Assembly: GCA_022813625.1 (NCBI GenBank)
Contig: JAKLMB010000008.1
Location: forward strand, 558,001 to 622,000
Direction: 5' to 3'
DNA from: Aaosphaeria pasadenensis
Taxonomy: Eukaryota; Ascomycota; Dothideomycetes; Pleosporales
DNA length: 64,000 nt
The notes under the pieces are model-generated. The model was not told where the DNA came from. It searched no databases and worked only from the letters and a program-made list of their open reading frames with translations. This document shows, piece by piece, positions 10,432-22,305 of this stretch (positions are counted from its first letter, which is position 1; every line of letters starts with the position of its first letter). The position numbers and the translations under genes were made by a program.

Positions 10432-13400
10432 GGCGACTTGCGAACCAGCTCAAGTGACAGTGGAAATTCGCACTTGGGAAAAGGGAAAAACGAGAGAGAA
10501 AACGTCAGTAGAAATTAAGACGCGTGAAAATCCACAGCAGCACAAAAAAAAAAGTCGGGGGCGTCTGCCCCCATGGCTTTATGTCTGCAGCACAGCACAT
10601 CGTCAAAAGGTTTCTTTTGAGTAGCTGATCTGCATAAGCCATGAGCTAAGACACGGAAAGGCTATGTAGAGCGGTGGCTACTGCGGTGGGTTGGCATCGA
10701 TTGCTAGGCGTCTTCAAATCAACACCAAGGCTATCGTGATCATCTTGCAAGGCTTCAAGATGGTGGTGGGGTTAGGGGGCGATGTGGAGCTGATGGGCGC
10801 CACCAGGATACAAGGACCATCTCGTTTGTAAAGGTCATGGACGAAGGGCTTATTCAATCGCGCAATCATCTTTGCAGGGCTTCATAACAGGCCAATCGGT
10901 CGTGACAGACAGGCGTTCAGAAGTATCGATTAGGTGGCGCTTCTCCAGGGCAGGTTTCCTTAAACAGTGATAGATCGATGATAATTGAGAAGCCGACAGT
11001 AGACTAATTGTCGTTATCCTTGTAGAATTTCTAATCCGAGCAGGTGGATAAGGAAGCAGTCAAAGGAAGCGTGCCGTGTCGGTGTGTACCCCGAGCGTGG
11101 AGGTCAATTGTCTACCCCATTAAGGGTATTGGAACACGAGGTACGGTTGTGTAATGTGAGTGAGATGGAGGAAAGTTGTGAAGTCGAGGTTGATCAGGTT
11201 ATCCCCCCGCTAGTCCCAGGCGACATTGGGGGCCTCGCTTCGGGGGTCTCCCCTGTAATATCAGCATTGGGGCATCCGGAGTATGGGAATGGGGAGCCGA
11301 ATATCAGCGCCTTCAACGAATCATCGCCAATCGGCAGTGCCATCACTTTCTACTACTGGCAAACTCAGTGCCTAGTCTGCTGGAGCCTGACGTCTGTCGT
11401 ATGTTGTGTCCGAAGGGGAAGCGAACCGGCTTCAGTCCTGCTGTCTGGGGTACCTAGAGGTGCAGATGCTGTGTACTGCTGCAAAGAATCCAAATGATCA
11501 ACTTCTCAACTGACACTCTGCCAGCCATGTATGCACTCTACTCAGGTGAGCTTCAATATCTCGGAGGGAGGTTGCAGTGGCAGCCTTGTCGAACACAGTC
11601 AGTAGACTACATGCATGGAATGTACAACCATTGCACAAAATCCCATTCGATCCGTCATCTCCACGCTGATGTAGTAGCACGTCGCATACACACGGCGTTG
11701 TTAGACAACAGACACGTTCTATGCAAGGCATCACGCTACACATTATCGACACAAGTTGATGGCAGAGCTCAAAATAAACATACCTCGTACCTAGTCCAGG
11801 ATCTTGCCTCCACGCTTGTACCTGTCCAATCCGAGTACCAATCACCTGCCTGGAGGCTTTCGTCCCTCGGGGTCTGCAATTGGTCATTTAGGTTGACTAT
11901 ACTAGGAAAGGGTTCGAGTCTCCTCAACAGTAAGCTCTGGCAGCCGTCCATGTCCATTATCAAGACATACTGTGACAATTGCAGCATGCGCTTACAGGAG
12001 CGGGGGGGAGTCAGCCGCACGCGAAGGAGAGAGTGTCTTTCAATCGCGACAGCGCAACAATCGAGCCAAGTTGGGCCCGCGCCACAATATTGAATGGGAC
12101 GTGGCCAAGGATTAGCTGTTCGGAGCTGCATTGCATGATCAGATGGATTTCCCAGCGAAAACCTGCCTGTTGTGCTTGCATGTGCTGCACGGCTTTGGAG
12201 AGGAAGCCGTTGACGTACTACCACGTCTAGACCGACACTACCGATAAGGCTCGCTCCCTACAGCTACAGCTACAGCTACAGCTTGTAATATCAGCATGGA
12301 TTAGGAAAATCTCCGGGCGATCAACATAGCGGTAAACGGTATATAACGAAAATGCCCTAAGCACGCTTACTTTTAATATAAACAAAATTGAGAACCTACG
12401 TTCAGTCCATTGACTCAACGGCCGCACACACGCGGAATGATGCACCCTCCCATGTAGCAACGAGAATGATTGATCCATTGATTCCCAATGCTACATTGAT
12501 GACATAGGAGGGAACAATGTATATTCGCGCAAGAGCTGAATCAACAAAACAAACCCAGCCCTTTGTAAACACCTACTGACCCTTACACTCAGGGCCCGGT
12601 ACCACTCAGCCTCACAACATCCAACGTCAATGCAACGCCAAATCTCCAACACATCACCACCATCTAATCCTCAAGCCCTCAAATCTCAAACTACCATATA
12701 TTCATCTTCCAACCCTACCGTCCTGTCTCCAGCACCATCTTTTAACTATGTTTCAAACACCCGTCGAGCCCGACTGACTCTCGCATTCCCGCTACCTCTC
12801 CCACAATTCCACAATTCCACACGATAAAAAGACACCGCCCATACAAATCCCCCCAATCTTCTTTCCAATCCGCTCTTAACCCCCTGTCCTCTCCCCTCCG
12901 CTCCTCACCGAGATAATCAATGTAAACACCCCCGATTCCATTTCCCACAGCGTACAAAACACAATACCAATCACCCACCAATCCATTTTCCCTCGCCGAG
13001 ATCAAGGGGGACGAAAGTCCTCAGGAGTACGAACATTTCTATGTCCACCAAACGTACCTACTTGCTTACTTGCTCGTCTACCCGCATATTCCATAGCTAA
13101 ACGCCAGGTATCGGGCGTCAATTCAACCTCACCAGCAATCATTCCCCTGCACCGAGAACTTCCGCATCTCTATCTCAACTGAATCATTAGCACACTACCA
13201 TCAAGCACATGAGCACATACATCCGCTCGTGGCGTTCACTTCTTTCAATAGGACGGGAGAGGTGGGATTGAGTAATTCGTCTTTCTGTTTATTCGTGTAT
13301 TCGTTTGGTTTGAGCTATGGTGCTATGAAGCTATGGAGCTATGGGATAAGGGTATAAGATAGATATATGGATACGTATGTCCGTCCATCTATGTCCGCCC

Positions 13401-13529
13401 GTGTGTTTGTACGTGTGACGTTGTATGTATGTACCCTAAGCCCACCCATTAACCTTCATGTCCATACCCGCGTGTACATCATCGAAGGTCGGGGCAGTGT
13501 AGGTTCCGTTCGTACATCGAAACCCACGA
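10432..13529. other. Intergenic, 3.1 kb, no gene recognised
   Basis: Laccase promoter side, a short run of A's near 10545, and from about 12540 to 13120 a stretch poor in G on the plus strand. A 199-codon plus-strand frame (11494-12093) and a 151-codon minus frame overlap each other; neither has a recognisable motif. The last few hundred bases are the 3' flank of the PAF-AH-like gene. Confidence 0.5.
12258..12283. repeat. Hexanucleotide microsatellite (CTACAG)4
   Basis: Four perfect head-to-tail copies of CTACAG plus two further bases. Simple repeat in intergenic DNA. Confidence 0.9.
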
Positions 13530-14999
13530 TCACTCCCCCTCCTCCTCCCACCGCGGCCTCCCCAACGTCGCCGTCGGCATCACGCCCTCCCTCGTCGCCG
13601 TCGCCGTCCCACCACCCAGCGTCCCCCTCCCCTTCCCCCCAGAATACGGCCTCATCTCCCCCGCAAACTCCTGCACCAGACTCTTAAGCTCCATACTCCT
13701 CTCCAACGCATCGTCCACGCCCCCCCGCAACGCAATCGTCAAGTACACCCTTGAAAGATACGCCACGCACTGCCAACTCCGCACGCCCTCTCTGTCCTCC
13801 CCGAGGCCGCGCACGCCCCGGGGCTTGACGCCGTAGCCCGCGAGCTCCGCGACGAGCGGCAGGTCGGAGAATTGGAGCGGCCCGGCGTTGAGCATGTCGA
13901 GTTCGGAGGCTTTGCCGTGGAGGAGCGGCCAGGTTGTGAGCCAGTGGGGCGCGTGGTCGCGGGTGAAGGGGGTGGTGCCGGTGCCGGTGCGGCCGAAGAA
14001 GAGGATTTGGGATGTTGTTGGGGAGGTTAGGGGGGGCGAGGCGCCGGAGAGGTTGATGGAGATGGTGAAGCGGGGGTCTGTGGCCGAGAGAAAGGTTGCT
14101 ACGGTGCCGCCGAGGCCGTGGCCGATGATGCCGAGGGGGGTGGAGGGGGTGAGGGAGAAGGGGTGGGTGAAGGTTAGGGAGGGGAAGAGGTCGTTGAGGT
14201 GCCGGAGGGTGAGGAGCTCGTGGAGGACGAAGTTGATGTCGGCGATCCGGGTGGTGAGGGCTTCGGTTACGGTGGTGTTCCAGGGCCGGAGGGGCTCGTA
14301 GGGGGAGAGCTTGATGGTTTGGTGCACGATGGTGTGGGTGTCCGGGGTCGGGGAGAATTCGACGACGAGGCTGTCGGACGGGTGGTCGATGACGATGACG
14401 GGGTGTCCTTGGGAGGCGATTTCTCGTGCCATGGCGGTGTAGAGGTGTCTGCTGGTGCCGACGTCGGGCTCGAAGATGACGGGTGTGTATTGGGAGAGGT
14501 CGATGGTGGTGTTGGAACCGCAGCATTGTTCGCCGTGGATGCTTTCGAAGATGCCAGCGGATTCGTTTCCGAAGAACTGCTTGTTGGCTACTTTGGCAGT
14601 CTCGGGAGGCATGTAGTCGAAGCTGCAGGTGTCGTTGCAGTGCGTGGCATTGATCGGGAGGTGCAGTGTCATCATGACCGCGCGCTGAGCCGTATTGAAG
14701 TCGTATGGATCGAGGCGATCATTGTCGTAGAGCGCAATGTGATCTTTGAAAAGGACATAGTTAGCAAGCAGTCCAGCAAACATCAGACAGACCTTTGTCC
14801 CGGATATGTGACACACTGTGTATAGTGCAGTGTCATTGTACCGGACAAAGAGACCCTAATAGAAATCCTTTGATGCTGAGTCGAACAAATACATACCAGT
14901 GAACACTTCGAACTCCGGGCGCGAAGGCTTCGGAAGCTTAATGTCTAAGGCGACGGCAGTGGCAGCCAGGCCAGCGACGACATAGGCCCACAGAACCAT
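13530..14999 (-). CDS. Secreted PAF-acetylhydrolase-like alpha/beta hydrolase lacking catalytic Ser and His
   Basis: Two exons, 14897-14999 and 13530-14743, joined through a 153 bp intron; 1317 nt, 438 residues. The phase-1 join makes Asp35 and aligns the N-terminus with the family pattern (PKPSRPEF then LYDNDRLDPYDF). A signal peptide is visible (MVLWAYVVAGLAATAVA). Family marks are IDHPSDSLVVEF (about 153-164) and the nucleophile elbow. The elbow reads GHGLGG (about 242-247) where active members have GHSxGG, so the nucleophile Ser is Gly. The catalytic His expected before (F)SD in the late motif is Pro (GPLQFSDLP, about 322-330). By eye both catalytic residues are missing, so hydrolysis is unlikely and a binding or scaffold role is possible. 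The acceptor ends AAG, a little unusual but preceded by a perfect GCTAAC branch site. Confidence 0.82.
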
Positions 15000-16029
15000 G
15001 TTTCCAAAACAGTGTGTACTTCTAGTATTGATGTTTCCAATGAAGGTTGCAAAAGTAATGTAGAAGCCAAGAAAGGTTGTGATGATACGATCTCTAAGTT
15101 GAATGTTGAAGAGATCGTAGTTGTGGGGAAGATGGTGGGAGTTCAGTCGAGTAAATAAATAGTAGTAGTTGTTGTTGTATTCATGTAGGCTTGGGCCACT
15201 CTCTAAGTCTAGGACCGACCAATCGCGGTCACTGTAGAGATCCTATGAAACAGATTCACTTTGAACGATTGGGAAAGGCGGTGACTAGCAGGCACAGTGC
15301 GCTACACTGCTCGAAACCCGTGATGTGACCACTGACCAACTTCGAAGAGTGCCTAGCCAATGAACGGACAAGGCGGCTTGAAGTGAAAGAAGGCAGGCAA
15401 AAGTACGGTGGGGCCTATGGAATATGGTCTCTGGTTTGAAGTAGTCCTTCCTGATCAAGCTGTCCGATGCTTATGCGAAAGATTTTGAGGATGAAGTGTA
15501 TCTGATGAGGATGGACAGTGCGAAGTAATCGTATTCACTCTCCTATGTAGCACTTAGTTTGCATTAATGACGTCTACACGCGAAGGGAACTGGAACTGGC
15601 CACATCAGACAGTTGTTATTACACTTGTTCTAGTCTAACAAACGGTGGGAGTTGACTTTGTCGATCACCTTCGATACGATAGGTCAAACGAATCTACAAA
15701 ACATTCACTCACAACGTGTTCGAAATGTCTTATCACTGAACAACTCGGTATATCCTCAAGAGAGTATACAATGCGATTTGTGTGCGTGTTGTTGTCCAAT
15801 GCTAGCCTCCCCCATTCAGTGGCTAAGATGGACGTCGGCCAGCATCGGTCGGCGTGGAAGCAATCACTGCGACATTTCGAGAGATGTGAAAATCCCTTTC
15901 CGACGATAACATTGTATCTGGAGGGGCATGTTGCTGGCGTGTCGAAAGCACCGTGTTCGGCTCGGACAACTTCGTGCTTTGGTGGTGGGTGTTCTGGGTT
16001 TTGAGTTTATGGATGGCGAAACTGATGCT
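15000..16029. other. Intergenic
   Basis: Promoter side of the PAF-AH-like gene and 3' flank of DUS1. A CCAAT-like ACCAATCGC lies near 15219. No ORF with recognisable content. Confidence 0.55.
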
Positions 16030-17818
16030 TCATCCACAGACCACACCTTCCTTGGGAATCTCCACCTGTTTCTCTTCAACTCCCTTTGCACCGTTCGCAG
16101 TCACGAGAGTCTCCTTCTCGACACGGCCGCCAGGTTCAAGGCCAACAGCCTTGGCATTCTCTTCCTCTTCCTGTAGCTTCTTCTTCTGCTTCTTGCTGAG
16201 CGACATTGAGCCCTTTTCGAACGCCTCCTTTGGAACGGGTCGGACATAAGCTTGGCACACCCACCAAGGGCGTTTGCAGCGAGCGACAGCCTTGTGTGAA
16301 GATTGCCATGGGTCGTCAATCTCTTCCGGGACTCCTTCTTCGGTCGTCTGAGGCGCCTTTTCAGCCTCAACAGGCGGCTCTTCTGTGGCAGCAGCGTTGT
16401 CCTTCTCATACTGGATCAATCCTTCCTTGACGGCCTTCTCGACGAGCCGAAGGACGTTCTCAAAGGCGTCGATCTGTCCCACGCGACACTTGGCCAGTGC
16501 GTCGCGAACGTCGTGATGCACCGCGACGAGCGGCTTGAGCAGATTGAACAAGTGCGCCTGCATTGCGGTGAGGTTGGGGTTCTTGACGCTTTCTTTCCTC
16601 TTGTCCGCCTTTGACTGCTTGATCTTCTTTTTGGGCGGGCCGTCTTCTTCGCTTTCTGGGGCGGCGACAAGTTCCACGACTTCCTCTTCAGCATCTCCTG
16701 GTAGGTACAGTTGCTTCCGTTCTGGCGGGGTCTGTCCGAGCGCATATCTATGGATGATGTCCATGTACCGTCGCATCACGGCATCAACTCTGTATCCACC
16801 CTTTCCGTCTCGGCCGCGCCAGTACTCTCTACCCTCTTGACCCACAGGCGGGGGTTCTGCGAAGATAGTCGGATCGTTAAGGTTACCCTCAGCACTCATG
16901 ACACCATCAGCACCGGTCTCAGCTAGACACTGCTCAATATCCCCACGCTGCAAAATATTCCCATTCGCAAAGATAACCGTATCCTCGGGCAAATTATCCC
17001 TCAGATATCGAATCGCCGTCCAATCCGCCAGACCGGTATTATGGCCCTTCTGCTCCCTGCGCCGTCCATGCACCGTGATGATGCTCGCGCCGGAATCCAG
17101 AATCATCTTCGCGTACTCCAACGTCTTCTCCTTCGTCTCTTGGATCCGGAACTTCGCCGTGACGGGGATCGACAGCTCCGCGTGCAGCTTCTTGATCATG
17201 CTCGATATCAACGGCCAGTTCTCCTGTAGGAATGCACCGTAGTTGCCGCGCCGCGCGATACCCTGGGGGCATCCTAGGTTGAGGTCGACGGCGTCGCAGA
17301 AGGGGGCTACGTGCTTCGCTGCGTTGAGGAAGTCTTCAGGGTCGTTCGAGCAGAATTGTACGGTGAGCGGCCTGTCTATCTCGGGGTGGCCGTCCAGGTG
17401 GAGGTCCTCCGGGGGGGTCTGGGAGAGGTGGTAGGAGTCCGGCGGGGAGGGTATGGCGCCCTTGAGCGGTTGGAAGTGCGAGTCGCGGTACTTGGGCATC
17501 TCGGAGAACATCTTGGAGTGGAACATCGGGGTGTAGCAGAGGAGGTTTCGTTGCTCGGAGGCGGGGAGGAAGGAGCGGGTTAGCATTCGCCATGCCTGTA
17601 TTCCCAGTTAGTACACAGTGATGCTTAAAAGAGATCCCAAGATGTATGAGATAGAGCAAACGTACGAATTCAGACTGCTCGACCATAGGCGCAAGCACGA
17701 GTTTCGGACTCCCGATGCTCTCGTAGAAGGCACGCCCGTGGAGCTTCGTCTTCCCATTGCTGCGGCCCTGCTCCCCTGACACAGCAGATTGGGCTTCCGG
17801 AATAGTTTCAGCAGCCAT
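16030..17818 (-). CDS. DUS1: tRNA-dihydrouridine(16/17) synthase Dus1
   Basis: FMN enzyme that reduces uridine 16/17 in the D-loop of tRNAs using NADPH. Two exons, 17666-17818 and 16030-17595, with a 67 bp intron (donor GTACGT); 1719 nt, 572 residues. Motifs: LVLAPMVEQSEFAWRML near the FMN site (split by the intron), the catalytic Cys in LNLGCPQG (about Cys160), TAKFRIQ, ITVHGRRR and IFANGNI. The C-terminal 250 residues are charged and Lys-rich with KKKIKQSK and KKQKKKLQ, longer than yeast Dus1, possibly for RNA binding or nuclear import. The ATG at 17818 is chosen because the frame upstream lacks another ATG. Housekeeping gene, transcribed alone. Confidence 0.95.
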
Positions 17819-18470
17819 AGCTTGCGAGAAATATCTGCTTCTCGCTCTCAAAATGGGGGCGCAATAGCGGAAAGGCCCCAGGCCCCCGAACGACGGGCGG
17901 AGAGAGCGAATGACGGACGCAAGGCGCGAGCCCTAGGAAGTCCCAACAGATGCAAGAGACCGTTTGTAAAGATGCACAAGATCCCAATTATCCTTTGTTA
18001 TGCCAACTGCACAGAATGCGTATCTGTACGTGCAGGAGCGGTGTGAATCACGAAGTCGTCGTTTGAACCTTGTACGACGACAAAAAGTGTCGATGTTAAA
18101 AAAAATGGCCCCTCAGGGTCCACCGAGCCGGCCAATCAGCGGCTGCCAGCCCATAGTGCCCCCCAATCAATTCGGGATCCCGCTGGGTGGGCGTGGTAGG
18201 ACAGGATGATGGACATGGCGAATGGGGTATCGTTTGCAGCTGACGTTTCTATAGCTTGTATGACCTGTTACGTTTGGAAAAGTCGGGTCATCCTACGTGT
18301 CAGTGTGTTTTCTGCCGCCTTATATCTATCTAGCTCCTCTCCTTTCAACAAATGCTGTCTTCTCACTCTTTGGAATCCATTCAATGCACAGCAACCGCTC
18401 GATTGCTCACCGCAGGCACCCGTTGGAACGCACCATTGACACCTGCAACATCACGACATGACAGCCTAGC
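17819..18470. other. DUS1 promoter region
   Basis: Upstream of the DUS1 start. A CCAAT box (CCAAT at 18132-18136) is present about 315 bp before the ATG. No supported gene until the weak candidate at 18471. Confidence 0.45.
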
Positions 18471-18688
18471 ATGGCCAGCACGGTACTCTTGTATCACGAG
18501 ATCAAGGAAGTATAAGTTGAACCTGATAGTTTGATTGTCTTGTATGAAGTCTAGGGAAGGGCGAGGCCATCGACATCGACCCTTCAGAAATTATGGCTCC
18601 TGACTATGGAGTGAAAGCGCGCGTGGTCGGAGCACGGAAAAAGCTCAACCAAAAAGAGAAGGAAGCACTCGCATCGCAAGGTCTATAA
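18471..18688 (+). CDS. Possible small spliced gene, unknown product (weak)
   Basis: Not a recognised gene. An ATG at 18471 starts a 13-codon frame (MASTVLLYHEIKE) that meets GTATAA at 18510. A second open stretch with protein-like composition (IDIDPSEIMAPDYG, then RKKLNQKEKEALASQ) runs to a TAA at 18686-18688. Splicing to an AAG acceptor keeps the frame and would give about 55 residues, charged and Lys/Glu-rich at the end. A possible further exon could follow a donor at 18682. It sits between the DUS1 promoter and the FYVE gene end. The donor and acceptor are both weak, so this could be chance. Confidence 0.22.
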
Positions 18689-19092
18689 TGCCAACGCAAA
18701 CATTATCGATTCCAATCATATCTGTCGAACTGCCCCTCCATTGCCTGAGGCCAATTGTTCGCAGAAGTCCGCCACCACCCAGAGAAAGCAATGAAAATCA
18801 TTAGTTGTTGGATATCTCGACGGCCGTAAAAACAGAAACGAGTCTGCAAGTAACGTGCTGGTCTATCATGCAGGGTAGAGAAGGAAAAAGGCCGCTAAAG
18901 GTTGCAGAGATAAAGGCCGCCGTCCCCTTTGAATAAAACGCCATGAATGCTAAATCGAAATGCAAGATGTTTATGGAGATCTCTCTCTCAAGAAATGGGA
19001 GTCCGGATGCGGAAAGCTCCACCCGACTGGGGTATTTAAAATTGTCCGTGGTAGTACTGGACTATGAGAAGAGAAAGAGTGTGGAACAAGAA
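18689..19092. other. 3' flank of the FYVE gene
   Basis: About 400 bp between the small candidate and the FYVE stop codon. Nothing recognised. Confidence 0.5.
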
Positions 19093-20625
19093 CTAGAACG
19101 TGCTCCAGTTCCAGGCGCCTTGGAAGCTCGTTGCGAGGCTGCCTACACGCTGTGCATCTGGGCGCTTCGCGGCCGTCGGCGTACCAATTCTAACTGCGGT
19201 GGTGCTCCCGGAGCTCTCGCTGTTGGCACGGCTAGAACGAGCTTGTTCCCACTCCCGGAATTGGGAGTGACACCGGTCACAAGCACGCTGGAGCTCGCCC
19301 TCGGGGTGGAAGAGTGCATGCTCATTCAGCTTCACTCTCCTCTGGGAGTGCTGCCAGCAGAAGATGCCTCCGCACTTGCGGCAGTGATGCTTGCGGACAA
19401 AGACTCCGAAGGGAGTCTGGCAGGAAGAGGCGGTGCATACAGCAGTGGAATTATCGGGCTAGACGGATCTGTCAGTCTTATTGATCGTGAAAAGCGAAAG
19501 ATGCGCAAAGGCCGCGTGACGAAGAAGTAGTATGGATGACCGATGGTCGCAATGCAATGCCTCAGCAAAGCAAAACAAAGGGGTCTGTGTGACGACGAGG
19601 TGGACGTCTGCTTTGGGGCGGATCCGCTAGTGTGGGGGAGGTGCGGTGCAATGCAAGCATCGGATGAACGCAAAAACGGCTTTTGGCAAGTCGCAAGCGA
19701 AAAGACAGAGCTTGAGTGACACTCCACCAGGGCATCCCGTGCCTGAACAATGCACGATCTCGTCGAAGCCAAACAGGAACGATCAATCTATCAGCAAAGT
19801 GGATGCATTGCAGCGCACTGTACGATAGATTTGATAACTGTTTGTAATTCGCAAACCCTTCATCGAGCGAGCGGCTCCAAGAAAAGAAAGGCGCTTCGGA
19901 AATCGGCGAAAGTGGCAGGGAAGGGGAGGGTAATTGAGGGTAGTGAGGGTAGTGAAGGGTAGTGAGGGAGGCCAAAGCAGCGCTAGAGGGGTCCACCCCG
20001 GAGCCCATGTACGTAACAGCTGAAAACTTAGGGAAAGTGATGCACGCGACAGACCAAGCAAGCAGGGTAGGGATGTTCTCGAGTCTAGGACTTCCAAGAC
20101 AAGACCCACGCACCTACACACGGTCTGGCTACGCTATCCTTTCCCTGCCTTTTCCCAGGGCCTATGAGAGAAGAACGAAAAGTCAACAAAACTTACCTGC
20201 CAGTGGTTCTTGGTGATCGGTCCGCACACCGGGGACAGAGGGGTATCTTCATGTATGCTGTGGAGATCCTCAGTCGATATGCGAGGGAATGGCGATGCGC
20301 TGCCATCGACGCCTGGCGACTGTGGGAAAGAATTCATCCAAGGGCTCTCGGTGGGGTCCATGACCGAATCGACTTTGGGAGGCGACTGGTTCGGTCTTTG
20401 GGTTCTCCGCAGCGCAGCAGGAACGTAGATTGGAGGCTTCTGTGGTCGCAGCTGTGTGGGATAGTTGGGGTACTGGGGCAAATTCGAATTGCTCCCAGGT
20501 GAGGCGGGTGACGAGTTCAACGGCGAGGTGTTGCCCGAGCGCATCGTGGGTTGGTAATTTGTGGAGTTCTTGTATCCATGCTGCTGGTATGGTGCATGCT
20601 GAGACATCATTTGCGCAGTCGCCAT
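19093..20625 (-). CDS. FYVE zinc-finger protein (PI3P-binding, endosomal)
   Basis: Two exons, 20197-20625 and 19093-19458, flanking a 738 bp intron (donor GTAAGT, acceptor TAG); 795 nt, 264 residues. The N-terminal half is Gln/Pro/Ser-rich and disordered, with the fungal signature PIYVPAALRRTQ. The FYVE domain (about 142-206) begins with the WxxD motif WQPD, whose first two residues come from exon 1. It then has C-x4-C (151, 156), the basic RKHHCRKC (165-172), FCWQH (176-180) and ACDRC (202-206). One zinc ligand is His180 where animal FYVE domains have Cys. The C-terminus is short, Ser/Thr-rich and ends NWSTF. FYVE domains bind phosphatidylinositol 3-phosphate on endosomes and vacuoles; the partner and exact role are unknown. 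ATG 20625 is the first in frame. Confidence 0.88.
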
Positions 20626-20829
20626 TATGAAAGTATTGGTGGTGTTTCCGGTAAAGTTCGTGTGTTGTTGCGAAGATGTTGATGGCGATTGTTGATAGGC
20701 GGTTGGGGAGTGGTAGGTGAGGAAGATGCGATTAGAGTTGGCGGTGAAGGTAGAGACCGAGAGGTACAGAAGTACAGAAGTACGCGCGCGTAAGTAAGAG
20801 ATTGTTCGTGGAAAGGTTGAAGGTAGTAG

Positions 20830-20854
20830 GTGTGCGTGTGCGTGTGTGTGTGTG
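20830..20854. repeat. GT dinucleotide microsatellite, interrupted
   Basis: A run of alternating GT/GC dinucleotides about 205 bp upstream of the FYVE start codon, probably in its leader or promoter. Confidence 0.9.
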
Positions 20855-22240
20855 ATCGAAGGCAATGAGTCGTGGATATGGAATGGTATGGATGCGAGTG
20901 GGTTGGAATGGTCGTCTGGCAGAGGATGATGATGGAGAGGAGTAGGAGGTGGTTATGAACAGTTGTAGGGTAGTGCAACTGCACGGTAGATATCTACTGG
21001 GTTAGGTAGATAGTAGATACGAGCGAGAGCAGAAGAGGAGGGATGCGTAGAGGGAGATTGTGGAGGCTCTGGGAGGGGACGTTGAGGAGTTATCAATGAG
21101 CAGCGTCTATTGGTAGATTTGCGGTTGAGCGGTGGATGATAAGAGAGAAACTCGGGCGGTACAGCAGACGCATCGACCGCCGGGGGGTGGCAGACCTGGC
21201 CTGGGATGGAGGGGGGACGGAGGGAGGGGGGTGCCACAAAAAACTGATAGGTAGGCTAAGGCGATTGGGCGGCAGTCAGAGTCGGGCTAGAGCGAAGCGA
21301 GGATCAATTCCCAGATATTCGTACTTGTTACTTGCAGACTGCAGTTGCAGTTACAGAGTATGTACTCTGACTTTGCACTTTGTATCAGGACTTGTATCGT
21401 GCGTGTATTTTCCTGAGGACAGTGTTGTTAAATAGAAGGTGGACGAAGACACAGATGTGTTGATATCTCCATGTGAAGAGAGGCAACGGATGTGGTGGGA
21501 AGCGGAAGGGTGAATCAAGGGAAGTACGGAGTGTGTAGGCCTGGTCTGGGTCTGGGAGATTATTGGATTCGCAACACAAGAGCAGCAGCAAAAGGCAGAA
21601 GAATGGTATGGGATCGGATGGTTAAGGTATGGGGCGACCCCGGGACGGTAGTGGTGGTGGCATCAGTTAGTGCTGGTAGTGGTGGGAAAGGCAGGCAACA
21701 TGTGGTAAGGATGAGATGGGATGGGAAGGGTACGGGTAGTTAGAGGGTCAAAGTGAATGTGAACGTGAATGTGAACATGGTCATGGTGGTTACGGTGGTG
21801 GTTGAATTGAAGGGTCTAGCGCATGCGTACTGCCGTCTTCCTGGTTCCTACGCAGTACAATAATTATCCCTACCCTACCGACTGCAACACTCCGTACAAT
21901 TAAAATAGGCCGATTATTGCCATCCCTCGCCTCGCCGAGGATCAAGACGAGAGAGGCGATGGATGGCGATGGATGAGATGGGATGAGATGGGGACGGGCT
22001 AAAGAGCTTAAGCAAGCAACGATGGGTGGTTGATGGGTGGCTTTTGGGTAAAAGACACCGGCTCGGGCTAGCACCGGCCGTCGAGGATCTGTCCTGTCCT
22101 TGTCTGATCTTCTTCCCTTTTTTCACGTTAATTCTCTTTAGGTAACTGTGCACGCCCGGGTTACTTTCCAGCCTCAATCAAACTGCAAGAGATTCACCAC
22201 TACTCCGTCCTACTGGTACTTATCGTTGATGAGAGCCGTT

Positions 22241-22305
22241 GCTATCAGCAATCGTCATCACCGCCATCGTCATTATCATCATCACTATCATCGCCATCGT
22301 ATATT
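22241..22305. repeat. Imperfect ATC trinucleotide tract
   Basis: About 65 bp of CATCATCACC/GTCATTATC-type triplets. Translations are runs of His/Ile or Asp depending on strand, so short ORFs here are artefacts of the repeat. Confidence 0.8.

Noticed and set aside
11905..11925. Second B-box-like GGTTCGAGTC
   Set aside because: No cloverleaf could be drawn around it.
11494..12093. 199-codon plus-strand frame
   Set aside because: No motif, no signal peptide, no codon-like pattern, and an equally long unrelated frame runs antisense. Possible by chance at this base composition.
13684..14825. 280-codon minus and 208-codon plus frames
   Set aside because: Overlap the GC-rich PAF-AH-like gene in other frames; compositions (His/Arg/Pro-rich, Gly/Val/Asp-rich) are typical shadows.
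14744..14896. Two-intron model with an extra small exon in the PAF-AH-like gene
   Set aside because: The single 153 bp intron joins in phase and restores the family N-terminal pattern; the extra exon would insert unrelated residues.
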